From Anaerohabitans sp964387285 (GTDB taxonomy: Bacteria > Zhuqueibacterota > Zhuqueibacteria > Residuimicrobiales > Residuimicrobiaceae): 64,000 nt of DNA. The position numbers and the translations under genes are program-made. The DNA lies in assembly GCA_964387285.1 (NCBI GenBank), contig CAYLWO010000015.1, positions 30,210 to 94,209 on the forward strand, given 5' to 3'. The number at the start of each line of letters is the position of its first letter. Positions within the stretch are counted from its first letter, which is position 1. The notes below the pieces were generated by a model. That model saw only the letters and a program-made list of their open reading frames with translations, had not been told where the DNA came from and did not search any database. Below are positions 42,430-52,404 of this stretch, piece after piece.

Positions 42430-45400
42430 ATGAAAACTGCGGCATATCGTTTTCGGAACATTAATCCCCGGCACACAGCCAGGCCACTGCTTTTAACCAC
42501 ATTCTTATTGTTTTGCTTTGTCACGAGCGATACTCATCATGCAACTTTAACATCGTGGCAGCGAATTGCAGCCGAACGACGACTCTTGCAATCTTTTGGC
42601 AAGATTCCACTTTCATTTGAAATGAATCAGGGTCAGGCTGATTCTGCAGTCAGGTATCTTTGCCGGGGAAATGGTTATAGCTTTTATCTGCTGGCCGATG
42701 AGGTTGTTCTGAGCCTGGCCGGCTCTGCAAGCACAAAGGAGAACGAACAGAATCCTGCCTCCGCGCGTACGTCAACGACTTTGACAAAGAATCATAGCGT
42801 GATCCGCATGCAATTGGAAAACGCCAATCCCGAGCCCCGGATGAGCGGTCTCGATCAACTGCCCGGCAAGACCCAGTATTTCATCGGCAACGATCCGACT
42901 CTATGGCGCACCGGCATAACCAATTTCGCTCGCGTAGCATATCAGGACATTTACCCCGGCATCGATTTAATCTACTATGGAAACCAGAATCAGATCGAGC
43001 ACGATTTTGTCGTTTCACCCGGGGCTGATCCGGATGCCATTAAAATCCGCATCCAAGGCGCTGAAGAGCTTGCGACCGATGATGAAGGCAATGTGAATTT
43101 GACAACAGGCACGGAAAGCGTCCTGTTGAAAAAACCCTATATCTATCAACAAATCGAGAATCAAAAGCGTACGATCCCCGGTCAATATGCTGTACTTGCT
43201 GATAACCGTACCATCGGTTTTAAAGTCGGTCGTTATGATACGGACCGGCCGCTGATCATCGATCCGGTGCTGGTCTATTCCACCAAACTCGGCGCAGGAT
43301 TAGAGAGCGCAGGCCGGGCCATTGCCGTCGACAATCAAGGATGCGCCTATGTCACCGGCCGCACCCAGGATTCCAATTTTCCGGTGACCACCGGCGCGTT
43401 TCAGTCCGAACGGGGCACAGGAGGGACTGGGTATAATCAAAATTACGACGCTTTTGTCACGAAATTCAACACAGACGGATCCATAGTGCTATATTCAACT
43501 TATCTGGGTGGAAAAAATCATGATGACGAAGCTCTCGGCATTGCTGTGGATAACCAGGGCAACGCCTTTGTGACCGGCGTGGCCTGGTCCACCGATTTCC
43601 CCACAACTTCCGGGGCGTTTCAACTACAATCCAATGAAAGCCGGTTTGACTGGTTTCACGGAGAAGTGTTTGTCGCCAAGTTGAATCCCACCGGCACGGC
43701 GCTGTTGTACTCTACCTATCTTGGTGGTGAGGAAGGGGACTGCGGTACGGCCATCGCAGTGAATGCGCAAGGTGAAGCTTTTGTCACAGGCTATACCAGC
43801 AGTGAACATTTTCCGGTGACTGCCGGAGCATTTTGCACTTTCAATTCAGAGGTCGAACTCGGGGACGCTTTTGTTGCCAAACTGAATACCGAAGGATCCA
43901 GGTTGATTTATTCGACCTTGCTCGGCGCAAAAACTTCAGAGGAGCTGTGGTTGTACGGCACGGCGGCAGGGACCGGAATCGCCGTGGATGCGGAAGGGAA
44001 CGCTTTCATTACAGGCGAGACCGGGCTGCTATTTCCCACAACGCCAGGCTCGTATCAAAGCGAGGGTTATTGTTTTGTGGCCAAATTGAATTCGTCGGGC
44101 TCGCGTCTTATCTATTCCACCTGCCTGGGCAGTACAGGCGGCAGCACCTCGGCAAATAAACTGAGAGGTATTGCCATTGACAACGATGGGTGCGCTTATG
44201 TCACCGGCTATAACTGGTCCGGAGATTTTCCGGTTACAGCCGGCGCTTTTCAGGCCAGTCTTGGAAGCGAATATATAAAAGATGCCGTGGTGACCAAGTT
44301 GAACTCCACAGGCAGCGGTGTGCTCTATTCAAGCTATTTTGGGGGAAACAAAAACGATCAGGGCACCGGCATCGCTGTGGACAACCAGGGGAGAATTTAT
44401 ATCGTCGGAGTGACAGAGTCAGATAACCTTCCGATTAAAGATGGCTTTCAGAGTACTCTCAAAGGGAATAACGACGCCTTTGTGGCGATATTTGATCCGT
44501 CTCATACAGGAGAAGCCTCCCTGATTTATTCCACCTATTTGGGCGGAAGCAACAGTGAAGTGGACCAAGGCGTCGTGACCATGTCTTCCACAGATTGGTA
44601 CGATGATCTGATAGGTGATTTTTTCGGCATATGGTCCGGAGGCATTGCCGTCGATGCAATGGGAAATGCCTATGTTACCGGCTTTACAAACTCTGAGGAT
44701 TTCCCCACTACGGAACAAGCCTTTCAGCGCGAACGCCGCTTCGTTGCCTTTGTTGCCAAAATCGGTAAACCCGACACGGTCAAAAAAATCGGCATATGGC
44801 AGGATATCACCCTGAAAAGCAAAGGCTCATTCAGCGCTGATTCAAGCAAAAACCTGGTTACCTTCGGCGACTGCAGGGCAAAAATTGTAAAGACCACGAT
44901 CGATTCACTGATTGTTCGTGTTCCCACAGAACTCGATAGCGCCGGTACATCCCTCACTGAACCGGATACCAAACCGAAATTGCTCGATCTCGTTGCCAGA
45001 CTGGTTAACAGTTCTGGAGATACGACCATCGTGTACCAGGAAAGCGTTCGATTCATTCCGCCAAAGTATTTGCTTTATGACGAGGTCACGAGGGCTAATC
45101 CACCAATTCGCCAGGAAGTTTTTTTGTTACCAGGCCCTCGTTGGCGACAGGTATTCAATTTCATCGGCCAATCGACCGATGGCATGGCAGCGGTGCGGGT
45201 GCTGAACACCTCTGTTGGTACGCCGCCTTTGACGCTTCTGGTCAAGGTAGAAGCCCCCAACCGCGAGCTGTTTGATAAAAATGTGGATCCTACTATCGGC
45301 AATCTGATCAATATCGGCCTATGCAATGCCGGCGTGCAATTTCCGGTCACGCAGGATGGAACATATCGGATCATTGTTGAAGCAGCAGATTCTTCCAGAC

Positions 45401-48342
45401 GCTCGCTACCGATCAGATCGTGGGGCCCGTTCCCAGCTTTATTCCAGATTCATTTAGCAGGCAACACCGGCTTGCCAAGAAAGTTGATTAACGGTGTTCC
45501 GGAACCTGCTCGATCTATAAGGCTTGACACGTATTTCAATCATCCGGCGCCGCGAACCGAAACTCTGGAAAGACAGTTTGTCGAAGACGAAACCTTTGCC
45601 GAGACGGGGTTGTTCAAATTCGCTAATCCGGTATCAGTGAATCGTTCACCCATAGCTGTGCTCATTCCGCCGGTCGGAGGATTTTCACCCAAAAATCCAC
45701 CTGTGCGCACCGGAGGTCCAACTGTTATCGGTTTGAACGGTTTGGATCCATCCCTACCTCAGGCGCGCACGGCTGGTGCGGAAAATCCAATACGAGGAAC
45801 AGTCATCGATATCGCGCAGATTCCTATTCCTGCATCGGTTGTTTTACCCGGGCCTCCTCCTGGCGTAGCCGCTATCCTGGGCGCTAAAAACGGCAGCAGT
45901 GTGACTCTGCCCTATAAAGGCATCGACACTCTGATTTGCGACATGGGTTCTGGCAATGAAATCGTCGACGGTGCGGGCAAGGATTTTCAAGTCATTGCCG
46001 CGAGCGGCATTTATTCTGTGGCTGTGAGCAACACGCCGTTTAACGATACGTTCGTGTCCCTGGGATCCGGCATGGCCGCCAAATCCTTCGACCTGGCTTC
46101 CACCGGGCTTGCATTTGCCCGTTATGTACGCATTTCCGGCAGCACTGCCATCGATGCCATCGAATCGATAAACTATTTTGCCGATCGCGTCGATCCATCG
46201 ATCGGCGCTTTGGAAGACGTCGGTTCCGCCACCATTACCATGCGGCGGCAGAAATCGCCGGTTGAAAACCTGGATCCCTATCTCGAGCTCATTGGTCCGG
46301 ACGGATCAGCCCTGAGCAAGGACGACAGTGGATTCGGCGACGATACGGACATGACCCATAGCGATGCTGCGCTGATTAACATTCCGCTCACCCAACAGGG
46401 ATTCCATCGCTTCCTGGGCCGGGGTTATGATACACAACCCGATGAAAATTCATTTGGCACTTTTTATACCCGGCTCGAGACCGGAGGAGTTTACGACCAG
46501 GTGGAATTAGCCGTCAGCTCGGCAAACGAGGAGCAGACCCAGGCGCAGAAAAAAGGAATCATGAACAGGGGACCGCGTCAGCGGGATTCGTATTTGTTTC
46601 AGGCACAACCCGGAACAACCGTGAACATAGTTGTCAATGGCGCCGGCTTAGGGCAGACCCCTGCTTTACAGGATCCGCTGGTTGAGCTTTATGATCCGGA
46701 AGATTTTGTGATTGCTGCCAATGACGATTATCCGGGCAGGGGGAAAAATGCGGCGCTGCAAAATGTTAAATTGCCGCAAACCGGACGGGCCGGCGGAGCA
46801 TTTCCAAATCCTTCCACGTATCGCATCGTTGTATGCGGAATGGATGTACCTGGAGCCGCAACCGGTGCATCTGACGGCGGCACGGCCTATATCCGCACAG
46901 CCGCTTCAGGCGCCTATGAAGTAAAGGTGTTTACCGGCAGCTTGTTCCCTGGCTCAGCCTTCAAGCCGATCGTTTCCGCCGTCAGTCCGGCTGAGGCGAC
47001 CGTTGGTGCGACTGGGGTGACCTTGCAGGTTTACGGCAGCAATTTTCAGGCAGGCGCCATATTGTCTTTCAACGATCAGGGCATCTCTGTTCGTTCTGGT
47101 GCCATACTAGGCTTTAATCAAATCACGGCTGTGATTGATATTTCCGCAGATGCCGCTGTGGGCAAGAAGAGCGTCAGTGTGACAAATCAAAACGGATTGG
47201 CAGGCAGCGGTCCGGATCTTTTTGAAATTAAATCCGGATTGGGTACAGCTCGTCTGAGCTGGCAGGCGCCTGCAGGTAACGCTCTCCTGGCGCCGCCTGC
47301 CGACCTGAATCTGCTTTTCGATGGGTCTGTGAGCAAGCGTGCAGAAATTTTTTCTTCGGATCAGACCACTGGTCGGTACGGTCAGTCGCAGAAATGGGAT
47401 TGGACCATCGATCCGAGTCTGCAAATTATTATCGACGAGGTCGAGCCGAACAACGACGCTTGTACGGCGCAAGAGCTTGCGGGCGACACCGTCCTGGTGG
47501 TCAACGGCGTGGTTGGGTATCATGATTATTATGCCGATGTAAACAAGGATGACATGGATTTTTACAAGGTCACAACAACGGGTGTGGGAATGTCCCTGCA
47601 GTTGAGCGGACTCGTATCAGACTGTGACCTCTACTTGATGCGCTACCGGTATATCGACAATTGCTATAGCACGGAGACTGTTGCAACTGCCAAGACCCAG
47701 AATGATTCTGCAACTGAAAAAATAACAGTTCCCGATCTACAGCCGGGTATGTATGCAATATTAGTTATGTATGTCGCAAAAATCCCTCCCAGCCAGCCTA
47801 CGCCGTATCAGTTGACCGTGAAGGGTCAATTTGCAGGGGGGGTGATCGGTCCGGTGCAGTCGTACAATGTTTATCGTTCGACGGTTGCCTATGCACGGAG
47901 CACCGGTGAAAAAATTGCATCCGTGCCGGCGACGCAAACAGAATATGCGGATCCCCTTCCGCATACAGGCCAGTTTTATTATCAGGTGACGGCGGTCTAT
48001 TCCGCACAGGAAAGCGAACCCTCGAACGAGGTGGAGACGCTGGCTACGCATATCGAAGAACAGGTGAAAGAGTCTCCTGCATCTTTTGCGTTGCTGCAGA
48101 ATTATCCCAACCCATTCAACGCAGAGACCACCATTCTATTTGACACGGCGGAGCCGGCTCTAGTCGAGATTGTTATCTACAACAATCTTGGTCAAGTTGT
48201 TCGAAGGTTGGTGGACGGTCCCATACAGGCTGGAGTGCATAAAGTGACGTTGGATGCGACGGACCTTGTCAGCGGCCTATATTTTTGCCGCATGCAGGCA
48301 GGTTCTTTTGTGCAGATGAAAAAACTGCTGTTATTAAGATGA
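42430..48342 (+). CDS. Giant exported SBBP-repeat protein with sorting domain
   Basis: A 1970-residue exported protein. A signal-peptide-like head (about 1-40) precedes an N-terminal domain of the DUF7948 type (SFEMNQGQADSAVRYLCRG, DLIYYGNQNQIEHDFVV). Residues about 280-776 carry eight or more SBBP (beta-propeller) repeats of the form AIAVDNQGCAYVTGxTxSxDFP. Weakly defined beta-rich domains follow, then a TIG/IPT domain (about 1512-1600, VSAVSPAEATVGATGVTLQV), a pre-peptidase PPC domain (about 1670-1790, VEPNNDACTAQELAGD) and a C-terminal sorting domain (LLQNYPNPFNAETTILF to the end). It is probably surface-attached or released. No catalytic site was found, so adhesion or glycan binding is plausible but inferred. 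Confidence 0.88.
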   Translation: MKTAAYRFRNINPRHTARPLLLTTFLLFCFVTSDTHHATLTSWQRIAAERRLLQSFGKIPLSFEMNQGQADSAVRYLCRGNGYSFYLLADEVVLSLAGSASTKENEQNPASARTSTTLTKNHSVIRMQLENANPEPRMSGLDQLPGKTQYFIGNDPTLWRTGITNFARVAYQDIYPGIDLIYYGNQNQIEHDFVVSPGADPDAIKIRIQGAEELATDDEGNVNLTTGTESVLLKKPYIYQQIENQKRTIPGQYAVLADNRTIGFKVGRYDTDRPLIIDPVLVYSTKLGAGLESAGRAIAVDNQGCAYVTGRTQDSNFPVTTGAFQSERGTGGTGYNQNYDAFVTKFNTDGSIVLYSTYLGGKNHDDEALGIAVDNQGNAFVTGVAWSTDFPTTSGAFQLQSNESRFDWFHGEVFVAKLNPTGTALLYSTYLGGEEGDCGTAIAVNAQGEAFVTGYTSSEHFPVTAGAFCTFNSEVELGDAFVAKLNTEGSRLIYSTLLGAKTSEELWLYGTAAGTGIAVDAEGNAFITGETGLLFPTTPGSYQSEGYCFVAKLNSSGSRLIYSTCLGSTGGSTSANKLRGIAIDNDGCAYVTGYNWSGDFPVTAGAFQASLGSEYIKDAVVTKLNSTGSGVLYSSYFGGNKNDQGTGIAVDNQGRIYIVGVTESDNLPIKDGFQSTLKGNNDAFVAIFDPSHTGEASLIYSTYLGGSNSEVDQGVVTMSSTDWYDDLIGDFFGIWSGGIAVDAMGNAYVTGFTNSEDFPTTEQAFQRERRFVAFVAKIGKPDTVKKIGIWQDITLKSKGSFSADSSKNLVTFGDCRAKIVKTTIDSLIVRVPTELDSAGTSLTEPDTKPKLLDLVARLVNSSGDTTIVYQESVRFIPPKYLLYDEVTRANPPIRQEVFLLPGPRWRQVFNFIGQSTDGMAAVRVLNTSVGTPPLTLLVKVEAPNRELFDKNVDPTIGNLINIGLCNAGVQFPVTQDGTYRIIVEAADSSRRSLPIRSWGPFPALFQIHLAGNTGLPRKLINGVPEPARSIRLDTYFNHPAPRTETLERQFVEDETFAETGLFKFANPVSVNRSPIAVLIPPVGGFSPKNPPVRTGGPTVIGLNGLDPSLPQARTAGAENPIRGTVIDIAQIPIPASVVLPGPPPGVAAILGAKNGSSVTLPYKGIDTLICDMGSGNEIVDGAGKDFQVIAASGIYSVAVSNTPFNDTFVSLGSGMAAKSFDLASTGLAFARYVRISGSTAIDAIESINYFADRVDPSIGALEDVGSATITMRRQKSPVENLDPYLELIGPDGSALSKDDSGFGDDTDMTHSDAALINIPLTQQGFHRFLGRGYDTQPDENSFGTFYTRLETGGVYDQVELAVSSANEEQTQAQKKGIMNRGPRQRDSYLFQAQPGTTVNIVVNGAGLGQTPALQDPLVELYDPEDFVIAANDDYPGRGKNAALQNVKLPQTGRAGGAFPNPSTYRIVVCGMDVPGAATGASDGGTAYIRTAASGAYEVKVFTGSLFPGSAFKPIVSAVSPAEATVGATGVTLQVYGSNFQAGAILSFNDQGISVRSGAILGFNQITAVIDISADAAVGKKSVSVTNQNGLAGSGPDLFEIKSGLGTARLSWQAPAGNALLAPPADLNLLFDGSVSKRAEIFSSDQTTGRYGQSQKWDWTIDPSLQIIIDEVEPNNDACTAQELAGDTVLVVNGVVGYHDYYADVNKDDMDFYKVTTTGVGMSLQLSGLVSDCDLYLMRYRYIDNCYSTETVATAKTQNDSATEKITVPDLQPGMYAILVMYVAKIPPSQPTPYQLTVKGQFAGGVIGPVQSYNVYRSTVAYARSTGEKIASVPATQTEYADPLPHTGQFYYQVTAVYSAQESEPSNEVETLATHIEEQVKESPASFALLQNYPNPFNAETTILFDTAEPALVEIVIYNNLGQVVRRLVDGPIQAGVHKVTLDATDLVSGLYFCRMQAGSFVQMKKLLLLR

Positions 48343-48388
48343 TCTGCGCTGCTGGCCGAACTTCGATACCTGGTAGGTTTTCACTACA

Positions 48389-48409
48389 CCGCGTTTTCAA
48401 AGAACGCGG
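48389..48409. terminator. Small hairpin between convergent genes (possible bidirectional terminator)
   Basis: CCGCGTT (48389-48395) pairs with AACGCGG (48403-48409) over a 7-nt loop. It lies between the SBBP gene and the oppositely oriented serine hydrolase. There is no T-run on either side, so any termination would be weak or factor-dependent. Confidence 0.3.
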
Positions 48410-48482
48410 ACGGAATATCCATTGGTTACACGTATCGATATCCTGACTTAAGTCATAAATAATCTATAATGACCAAGTTGGG

Positions 48483-49559
48483 CTAGCCTATGACGGCCGG
48501 TAAAATATAGCGCGTCATGATATCGAATAACGCCCATTCCTGTGTTGTGGAGGTTTCCGAATCGACCTCGCCGTTGGCTGTGGTCACGATAATCAGATGT
48601 AAGGCTGGAAAGCAGGCAATAAACTGTCCGCCCCAGCCATAGGCCAAAAACAGGTCCTGGTCGTTCATCTCTCCCAGCCACCACAGCCAGGCATAGTTGT
48701 AATTTTTCCAGCTGCCCCAAGAGTTGGGTTGGAACTGCGTGCTGGGCTGTAAGCTGAACTCTACCCAATCTCGCGGCACGATCTGCTTACCGTGAAGTTT
48801 TCCTTTGTTCAAGTACATCTGCCCCAGCGCGGCCATCTCGCGCGGGGTAAAATGCATGCCGCCCCCGCCATAATACCACCCCTGGGGATCCTGCATCCAG
48901 TGATCGAGCGTGATCGCCATCGGATCTGTCAGCAGTTTTTTCATCAGGTCAAAGGTGTTCATGCCGCTCGCCTTGGCAAGGATAACGGCTAGCAGATGGG
49001 TTTGAAAGGTGCTATAGAGCATGCGTTGACCGGGATCGTTGAGCAGCGGCAACTCCCAGATGGTTTTCAACCAGTTGCCGGTCGGATAGACCCGGGTGGA
49101 ATTGTTGGCTTCATCGTCGATGCCCATGCGCATGGTCAGCAGGTGCCGGAGCGTGATGAGATGTTTGCGCGGGTCCATTTGGGGTGCAACAAATTCCGGG
49201 AAATAGACCAATACCTTTTCATCCAGGCTGTCGACAATCCCCTGCTGCAAAGCAATGCCAAAAAGCGCGGAGAGAAAACTTTTTGATACGGATTTGGTGT
49301 CGTGGGGCTGGGATGCCGTAAATCCGTTATAATATTTTTCGCTGACAATATAGCTGTTGCGGATGATCACCAGGCCGTCAACAAACTTTAGGGTTTGCGC
49401 TTGCGCCAGGGCGGAATCGAGTTTATCGGCCCGCATGCCCTGGTCAGCCGGAGTGGATCGACTCCAAACATAGAGTGCGGCCTCAGGATTTGTGATATTT
49501 TTTTTGCACAAAAGCAAGATGGGGAAAAGCGCCAGGACTGCCAGTGATTTAATTCTCAT
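48483..49559 (-). CDS. Serine hydrolase, beta-lactamase class C family, predicted lipoprotein
   Basis: A 358-residue penicillin-binding-like hydrolase. The N-terminus is a lipoprotein signal (RIKSLAVLALFPILLLCKK, lipobox LLLC with Cys near residue 17). KSVSKSFLSALFG holds the SxxK catalytic pair. YNYAWLWW is the Y-x-N equivalent, and AYGWGGQ stands near the HxG/KTG position. The class includes D-aminopeptidases and esterases, and the substrate cannot be told. An ORF extension of 41 codons upstream lacks any signal sequence, so the ATG at 49559 is chosen. The gene is downstream of the terminator at 49661 and transcribed on its own. Confidence 0.88.
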   Translation of the reverse strand: MRIKSLAVLALFPILLLCKKNITNPEAALYVWSRSTPADQGMRADKLDSALAQAQTLKFVDGLVIIRNSYIVSEKYYNGFTASQPHDTKSVSKSFLSALFGIALQQGIVDSLDEKVLVYFPEFVAPQMDPRKHLITLRHLLTMRMGIDDEANNSTRVYPTGNWLKTIWELPLLNDPGQRMLYSTFQTHLLAVILAKASGMNTFDLMKKLLTDPMAITLDHWMQDPQGWYYGGGGMHFTPREMAALGQMYLNKGKLHGKQIVPRDWVEFSLQPSTQFQPNSWGSWKNYNYAWLWWLGEMNDQDLFLAYGWGGQFIACFPALHLIIVTTANGEVDSETSTTQEWALFDIMTRYILPAVIG

Positions 49560-49660
49560 GTTCGTTCTCCGATCGAAATCGAAGCGTGGCATATCAGGGA
49601 TTAATGTATGTAAAAAAGATAGGTTATTTGTCGAATTTTTGCAAGAAAAACATGTGACCA

Positions 49661-49695
49661 TAAAAAAGCCGAATCCATGCACAAGGATCCGGCTT
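49661..49695 (-). terminator. Rho-independent terminator of the sigma/anti-sigma/unknown operon
   Basis: Read on the minus strand, an 11-bp stem (49666-49676 with 49685-49695, one G-U pair) with an 8-nt loop is followed by six T residues. It lies 27 nt beyond the stop of the gene ending at 49722, so it ends that operon before the serine hydrolase. Confidence 0.8.
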
Positions 49696-49721
49696 GACTG
49701 GCTAGGGCAGGAACAGCTTGG

Positions 49722-50885
49722 TTACATTTCTTTTATAGTCACCGCATTTCTAAACGCTTCCATCGTCATCGCCTTTGAATTGTAGCGCTCAATATCGCTC
49801 TTGCTGAATTTCATGATGAAACCGCCGCCAGCCTGATCAAAAAACCCTTCATCCTGACTGTTGGAGCAGACCCAAATGCTTTCGTCCTTCTGCAAAGACC
49901 GCACCGAGCCGCCGAATTGCGCGAGGATCTGCACGATCTCATCCTGGAGTTGTTTGGTCTTTTGTTCATATTCTTTTTTGTTTTGTCGCTTCCACTGTAA
50001 AGAAACTCCGGTGGAACGACGCAACGTTTTTTCGAGTTTTTGTTCGGCATCATCGCTTTCCGCCACATCTTCATCATTAATGGACGGAACAGGGGCTACG
50101 AGCGGTGCGAAGGAACCATGGGTGCGCAGCACCAGTATGGCGCCCAGGCCGGGCAAATACATATTAAAAGAGCCCATGTTGAAATAGTTATGCAACCCGC
50201 TGGTTTCCGAAATGGTTTCTTCAATAATATCCGACAAAATTTCCAATTCCTTATCGCAGTCTTTTTCCCCGGTTTTTTCGAAAAATTCAACCAGATGACC
50301 GGCATTGGGATTCTGATGCAGTTGCTGCATCTTTTCCTTGTCAATCGTGGCCACTAATTGCATCGGTCCGGTTTTGTTGTCCCGACCGATAAATTCTAAA
50401 GGCGATTCAGAGAAATCGACCACCACCGTTGCCTTTTCATGCAACTCTAGTTCGCGGAGGCTGTAGGCATAATCGGCGTAAAAATGAATAATCTCCTTTT
50501 TCAAATGCTGCAGATTCTTTTTTGCGTAGCGTGAGGCTGTGGAATCGGACAATAAAACGTCGGGCTCATCCGGAACGGTTACCAGGCCGTCTTTGACTTT
50601 GGTCCGCTTGGCGATGCGAAATACACGCTCAGCTTGAAGATCGGAGGTTAAATTGTAGCCAAGATAAAAAATGGCGCCGTATCCCTCAATATAAACGCCG
50701 CGGCTGGTGTTGCGTGAAAACATGTGCGAGGAATTTTTTTTCACCAGCTTGTTCAGCACCTGCGCCATGATCTTGATGCTTCGTTGTGATTCGTTTTTCA
50801 TGGGCTCTACGCACCAGGCTGAAACGGTCATGAGAATCATCAAAACCGCAACTGAAAACAGATTTGTTTTTTTATACTTTTTCAT
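49722..50885 (-). CDS. Exported protein of unknown function in an ECF sigma operon
   Basis: A 387-residue protein with a signal peptide (MKKYKKTNLFSVAVLMILMT, then SAWC-VEP). The body has two apparently related halves, each opening with a GxGAI(F/L)xL pattern: YIEGYGAIFYLGYNLTSDL near 65 and YLPGLGAILVLRTHGSFAP near 250. These suggest an internal duplication. Acidic and lysine-rich stretches lie between them. No family is recognised and no catalytic motif is visible. It is the last gene of the operon with the ECF sigma factor and anti-sigma factor, and could be a periplasmic partner or an effector of that regulon. Confidence 0.65.
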   Translation of the reverse strand: MKKYKKTNLFSVAVLMILMTVSAWCVEPMKNESQRSIKIMAQVLNKLVKKNSSHMFSRNTSRGVYIEGYGAIFYLGYNLTSDLQAERVFRIAKRTKVKDGLVTVPDEPDVLLSDSTASRYAKKNLQHLKKEIIHFYADYAYSLRELELHEKATVVVDFSESPLEFIGRDNKTGPMQLVATIDKEKMQQLHQNPNAGHLVEFFEKTGEKDCDKELEILSDIIEETISETSGLHNYFNMGSFNMYLPGLGAILVLRTHGSFAPLVAPVPSINDEDVAESDDAEQKLEKTLRRSTGVSLQWKRQNKKEYEQKTKQLQDEIVQILAQFGGSVRSLQKDESIWVCSNSQDEGFFDQAGGGFIMKFSKSDIERYNSKAMTMEAFRNAVTIKEM

Positions 50886-50905
50886 GATTTTTCTCCTTGT
50901 AACAG

Positions 50906-51595
50906 CTACTGTTTTTGCGTCTGTTCACTGTAAGCGTATTTCACCATTTCGTTCAACACCTGATCCGTAAGGGCTAAACGCGATGCCGTCTGCAGCTGCA
51001 ACTCTTCCATGCCCAGGCTGACCAGATGCAAATCCTGGGTCCGTTTTTTGTCAATGCTTTTGAGCACCTGGGTTAATGCCGCGCTCCATTGTTTTTGCTG
51101 CCGGTCCTCGCTTTGCGCAATTACGGTTTGCAGCAATTGCAGATGGCGTTGCTCCATGTCCATGAACTCTTGTCTGGTCAGAACGATGGCGCCGGAGGGC
51201 AAGGTGCTTTCCGGTTTTGTCAACCCCGTCTCCATTTGCCACTTGCCGTCACTGTAGGTAATACGCGTGTTGAAAACGGCCAATGACACAAAGAGCACCA
51301 GCACCGCCGCAGCCAACGAAAGCGCCAACCGGCGTCCGCTGCCGGGCCCGGTCAGCAGACGCCGTTTGGCGTCGGACCACCAGGAGAGTCGCGTTGGGAT
51401 AAACACCGGTCCCGCATTCATGGCCGGCGCCTGCCATTCGGACATGATGTCGGTGGTTTGCTGCAACGCCTCCCACTCGGCGCGACAGGCCGGGCACGAG
51501 CGAAAGTGCTCTTTGAGCAAATTCGCCCTGCGTTCATCGATTTCATCGTATAACTGCTCAACCATCCACAGTTTTACATCCTCGCACCCGATCAT
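50906..51595 (-). CDS. Zinc-finger anti-sigma factor (zf-HC2 type)
   Basis: A 229-residue single-pass membrane anti-sigma factor. The N-terminal cytoplasmic domain contains the zinc motif HFRSCPACRAEW (His30-x3-Cys34-x2-Cys37). A membrane segment lies at about 89-108 (LALSLAAAVLVLFVSLAVF). The periplasmic part is a long polar, glutamine-rich helix region (about 130-225), unlike FecR domains. It lies 82 nt downstream of the ECF sigma gene and 20 nt upstream of the unknown exported protein. Release by regulated proteolysis is likely from its class but not shown. Confidence 0.88.
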   Translation of the reverse strand: MIGCEDVKLWMVEQLYDEIDERRANLLKEHFRSCPACRAEWEALQQTTDIMSEWQAPAMNAGPVFIPTRLSWWSDAKRRLLTGPGSGRRLALSLAAAVLVLFVSLAVFNTRITYSDGKWQMETGLTKPESTLPSGAIVLTRQEFMDMEQRHLQLLQTVIAQSEDRQQKQWSAALTQVLKSIDKKRTQDLHLVSLGMEELQLQTASRLALTDQVLNEMVKYAYSEQTQKQ

Positions 51596-51677
51596 AGGTT
51601 ACTCCTCATCGTAACAAACCGGGAGTAAATATCCGACATGTAAAAGGCGCCGGAGATTTTTCCCCATACAAAAGATA

Positions 51678-52256
51678 TTATTTAAAGTGCTCGTTTTTTT
51701 CCAGCGATTTGCGCATAGCTGTCAATCCATAGTACATGCGCGATTTCACGGTGTTCACCGGTTCCTGTAAAATATCTGCGATTTCATCGAATTTGAAACC
51801 CTGATAATGCTTCATAATGACCACGATGCGTTGCTCCTCGGGCAAGGCGGCAAGCGCATCCTGGATCAGTTTGCAGGTTTCCTGGCGCAATGCCTGTTGA
51901 TCCGGTTGTTCTGTTTCATCAGACCAAAGGGGTTTTGGCAATGCTTGCGTTTCCGCATGCTCGCTCACAAGTTCTTGAATAGAGACAAACCATCGCTTTT
52001 TTGTCTTGTGCCGATCTTTGCATAAATTGAGTGCGATTTGATAGAGCCAGGTGGAAAATTTTTCACGATCCTGCAAACGGTGCAGATTCCGGTATGCCCG
52101 AATAAAGGTCTCCTGGCAAATATCCTGCGCGCTCTCCGCGGAACAGGTCAAGCGCCAGGCAAATTGATAAATTTTTTTTTGCCAGCGATAGGCCAGGGCG
52201 TTAAAAGCCGTTGCCTGGCCGTTTACAAATTTTTCCACCAACTCTTGGTCGCTCAT
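51678..52256 (-). CDS. RNA polymerase ECF sigma-70 factor (RpoE-like)
   Basis: A 192-residue ECF sigma factor. Region 2 (FNALAYRWQKKIYQFAWRL, then SAQDICQETFIRAYRNLH) and region 4 with its helix-turn-helix (GFKFDEIADILQEPVNTVKS, then RMYYGLTAMRK) are complete. The linker of about 30 residues is longer than in typical RpoE. It is the first gene of the minus-strand operon with a zf-HC2 anti-sigma factor and an unknown exported protein. It is unrelated to the FecI-like sigma at 33107, so the region holds two independent signalling systems. Confidence 0.92.
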   Translation of the reverse strand: MSDQELVEKFVNGQATAFNALAYRWQKKIYQFAWRLTCSAESAQDICQETFIRAYRNLHRLQDREKFSTWLYQIALNLCKDRHKTKKRWFVSIQELVSEHAETQALPKPLWSDETEQPDQQALRQETCKLIQDALAALPEEQRIVVIMKHYQGFKFDEIADILQEPVNTVKSRMYYGLTAMRKSLEKNEHFK

Positions 52257-52404
52257 CCAACCTCCGGAAACCGCGTCGCTCTTTCACTTATTGAGACGAG
52301 CACAAGGGCCAAAAAGTTTTAAATTTCCTGCTGCAGATTAAAAAAATTGGTGATTTTTACCAAAAGTAATTGTACTTTTATGAAACCCGCATCGGGAGGA
52401 GACT

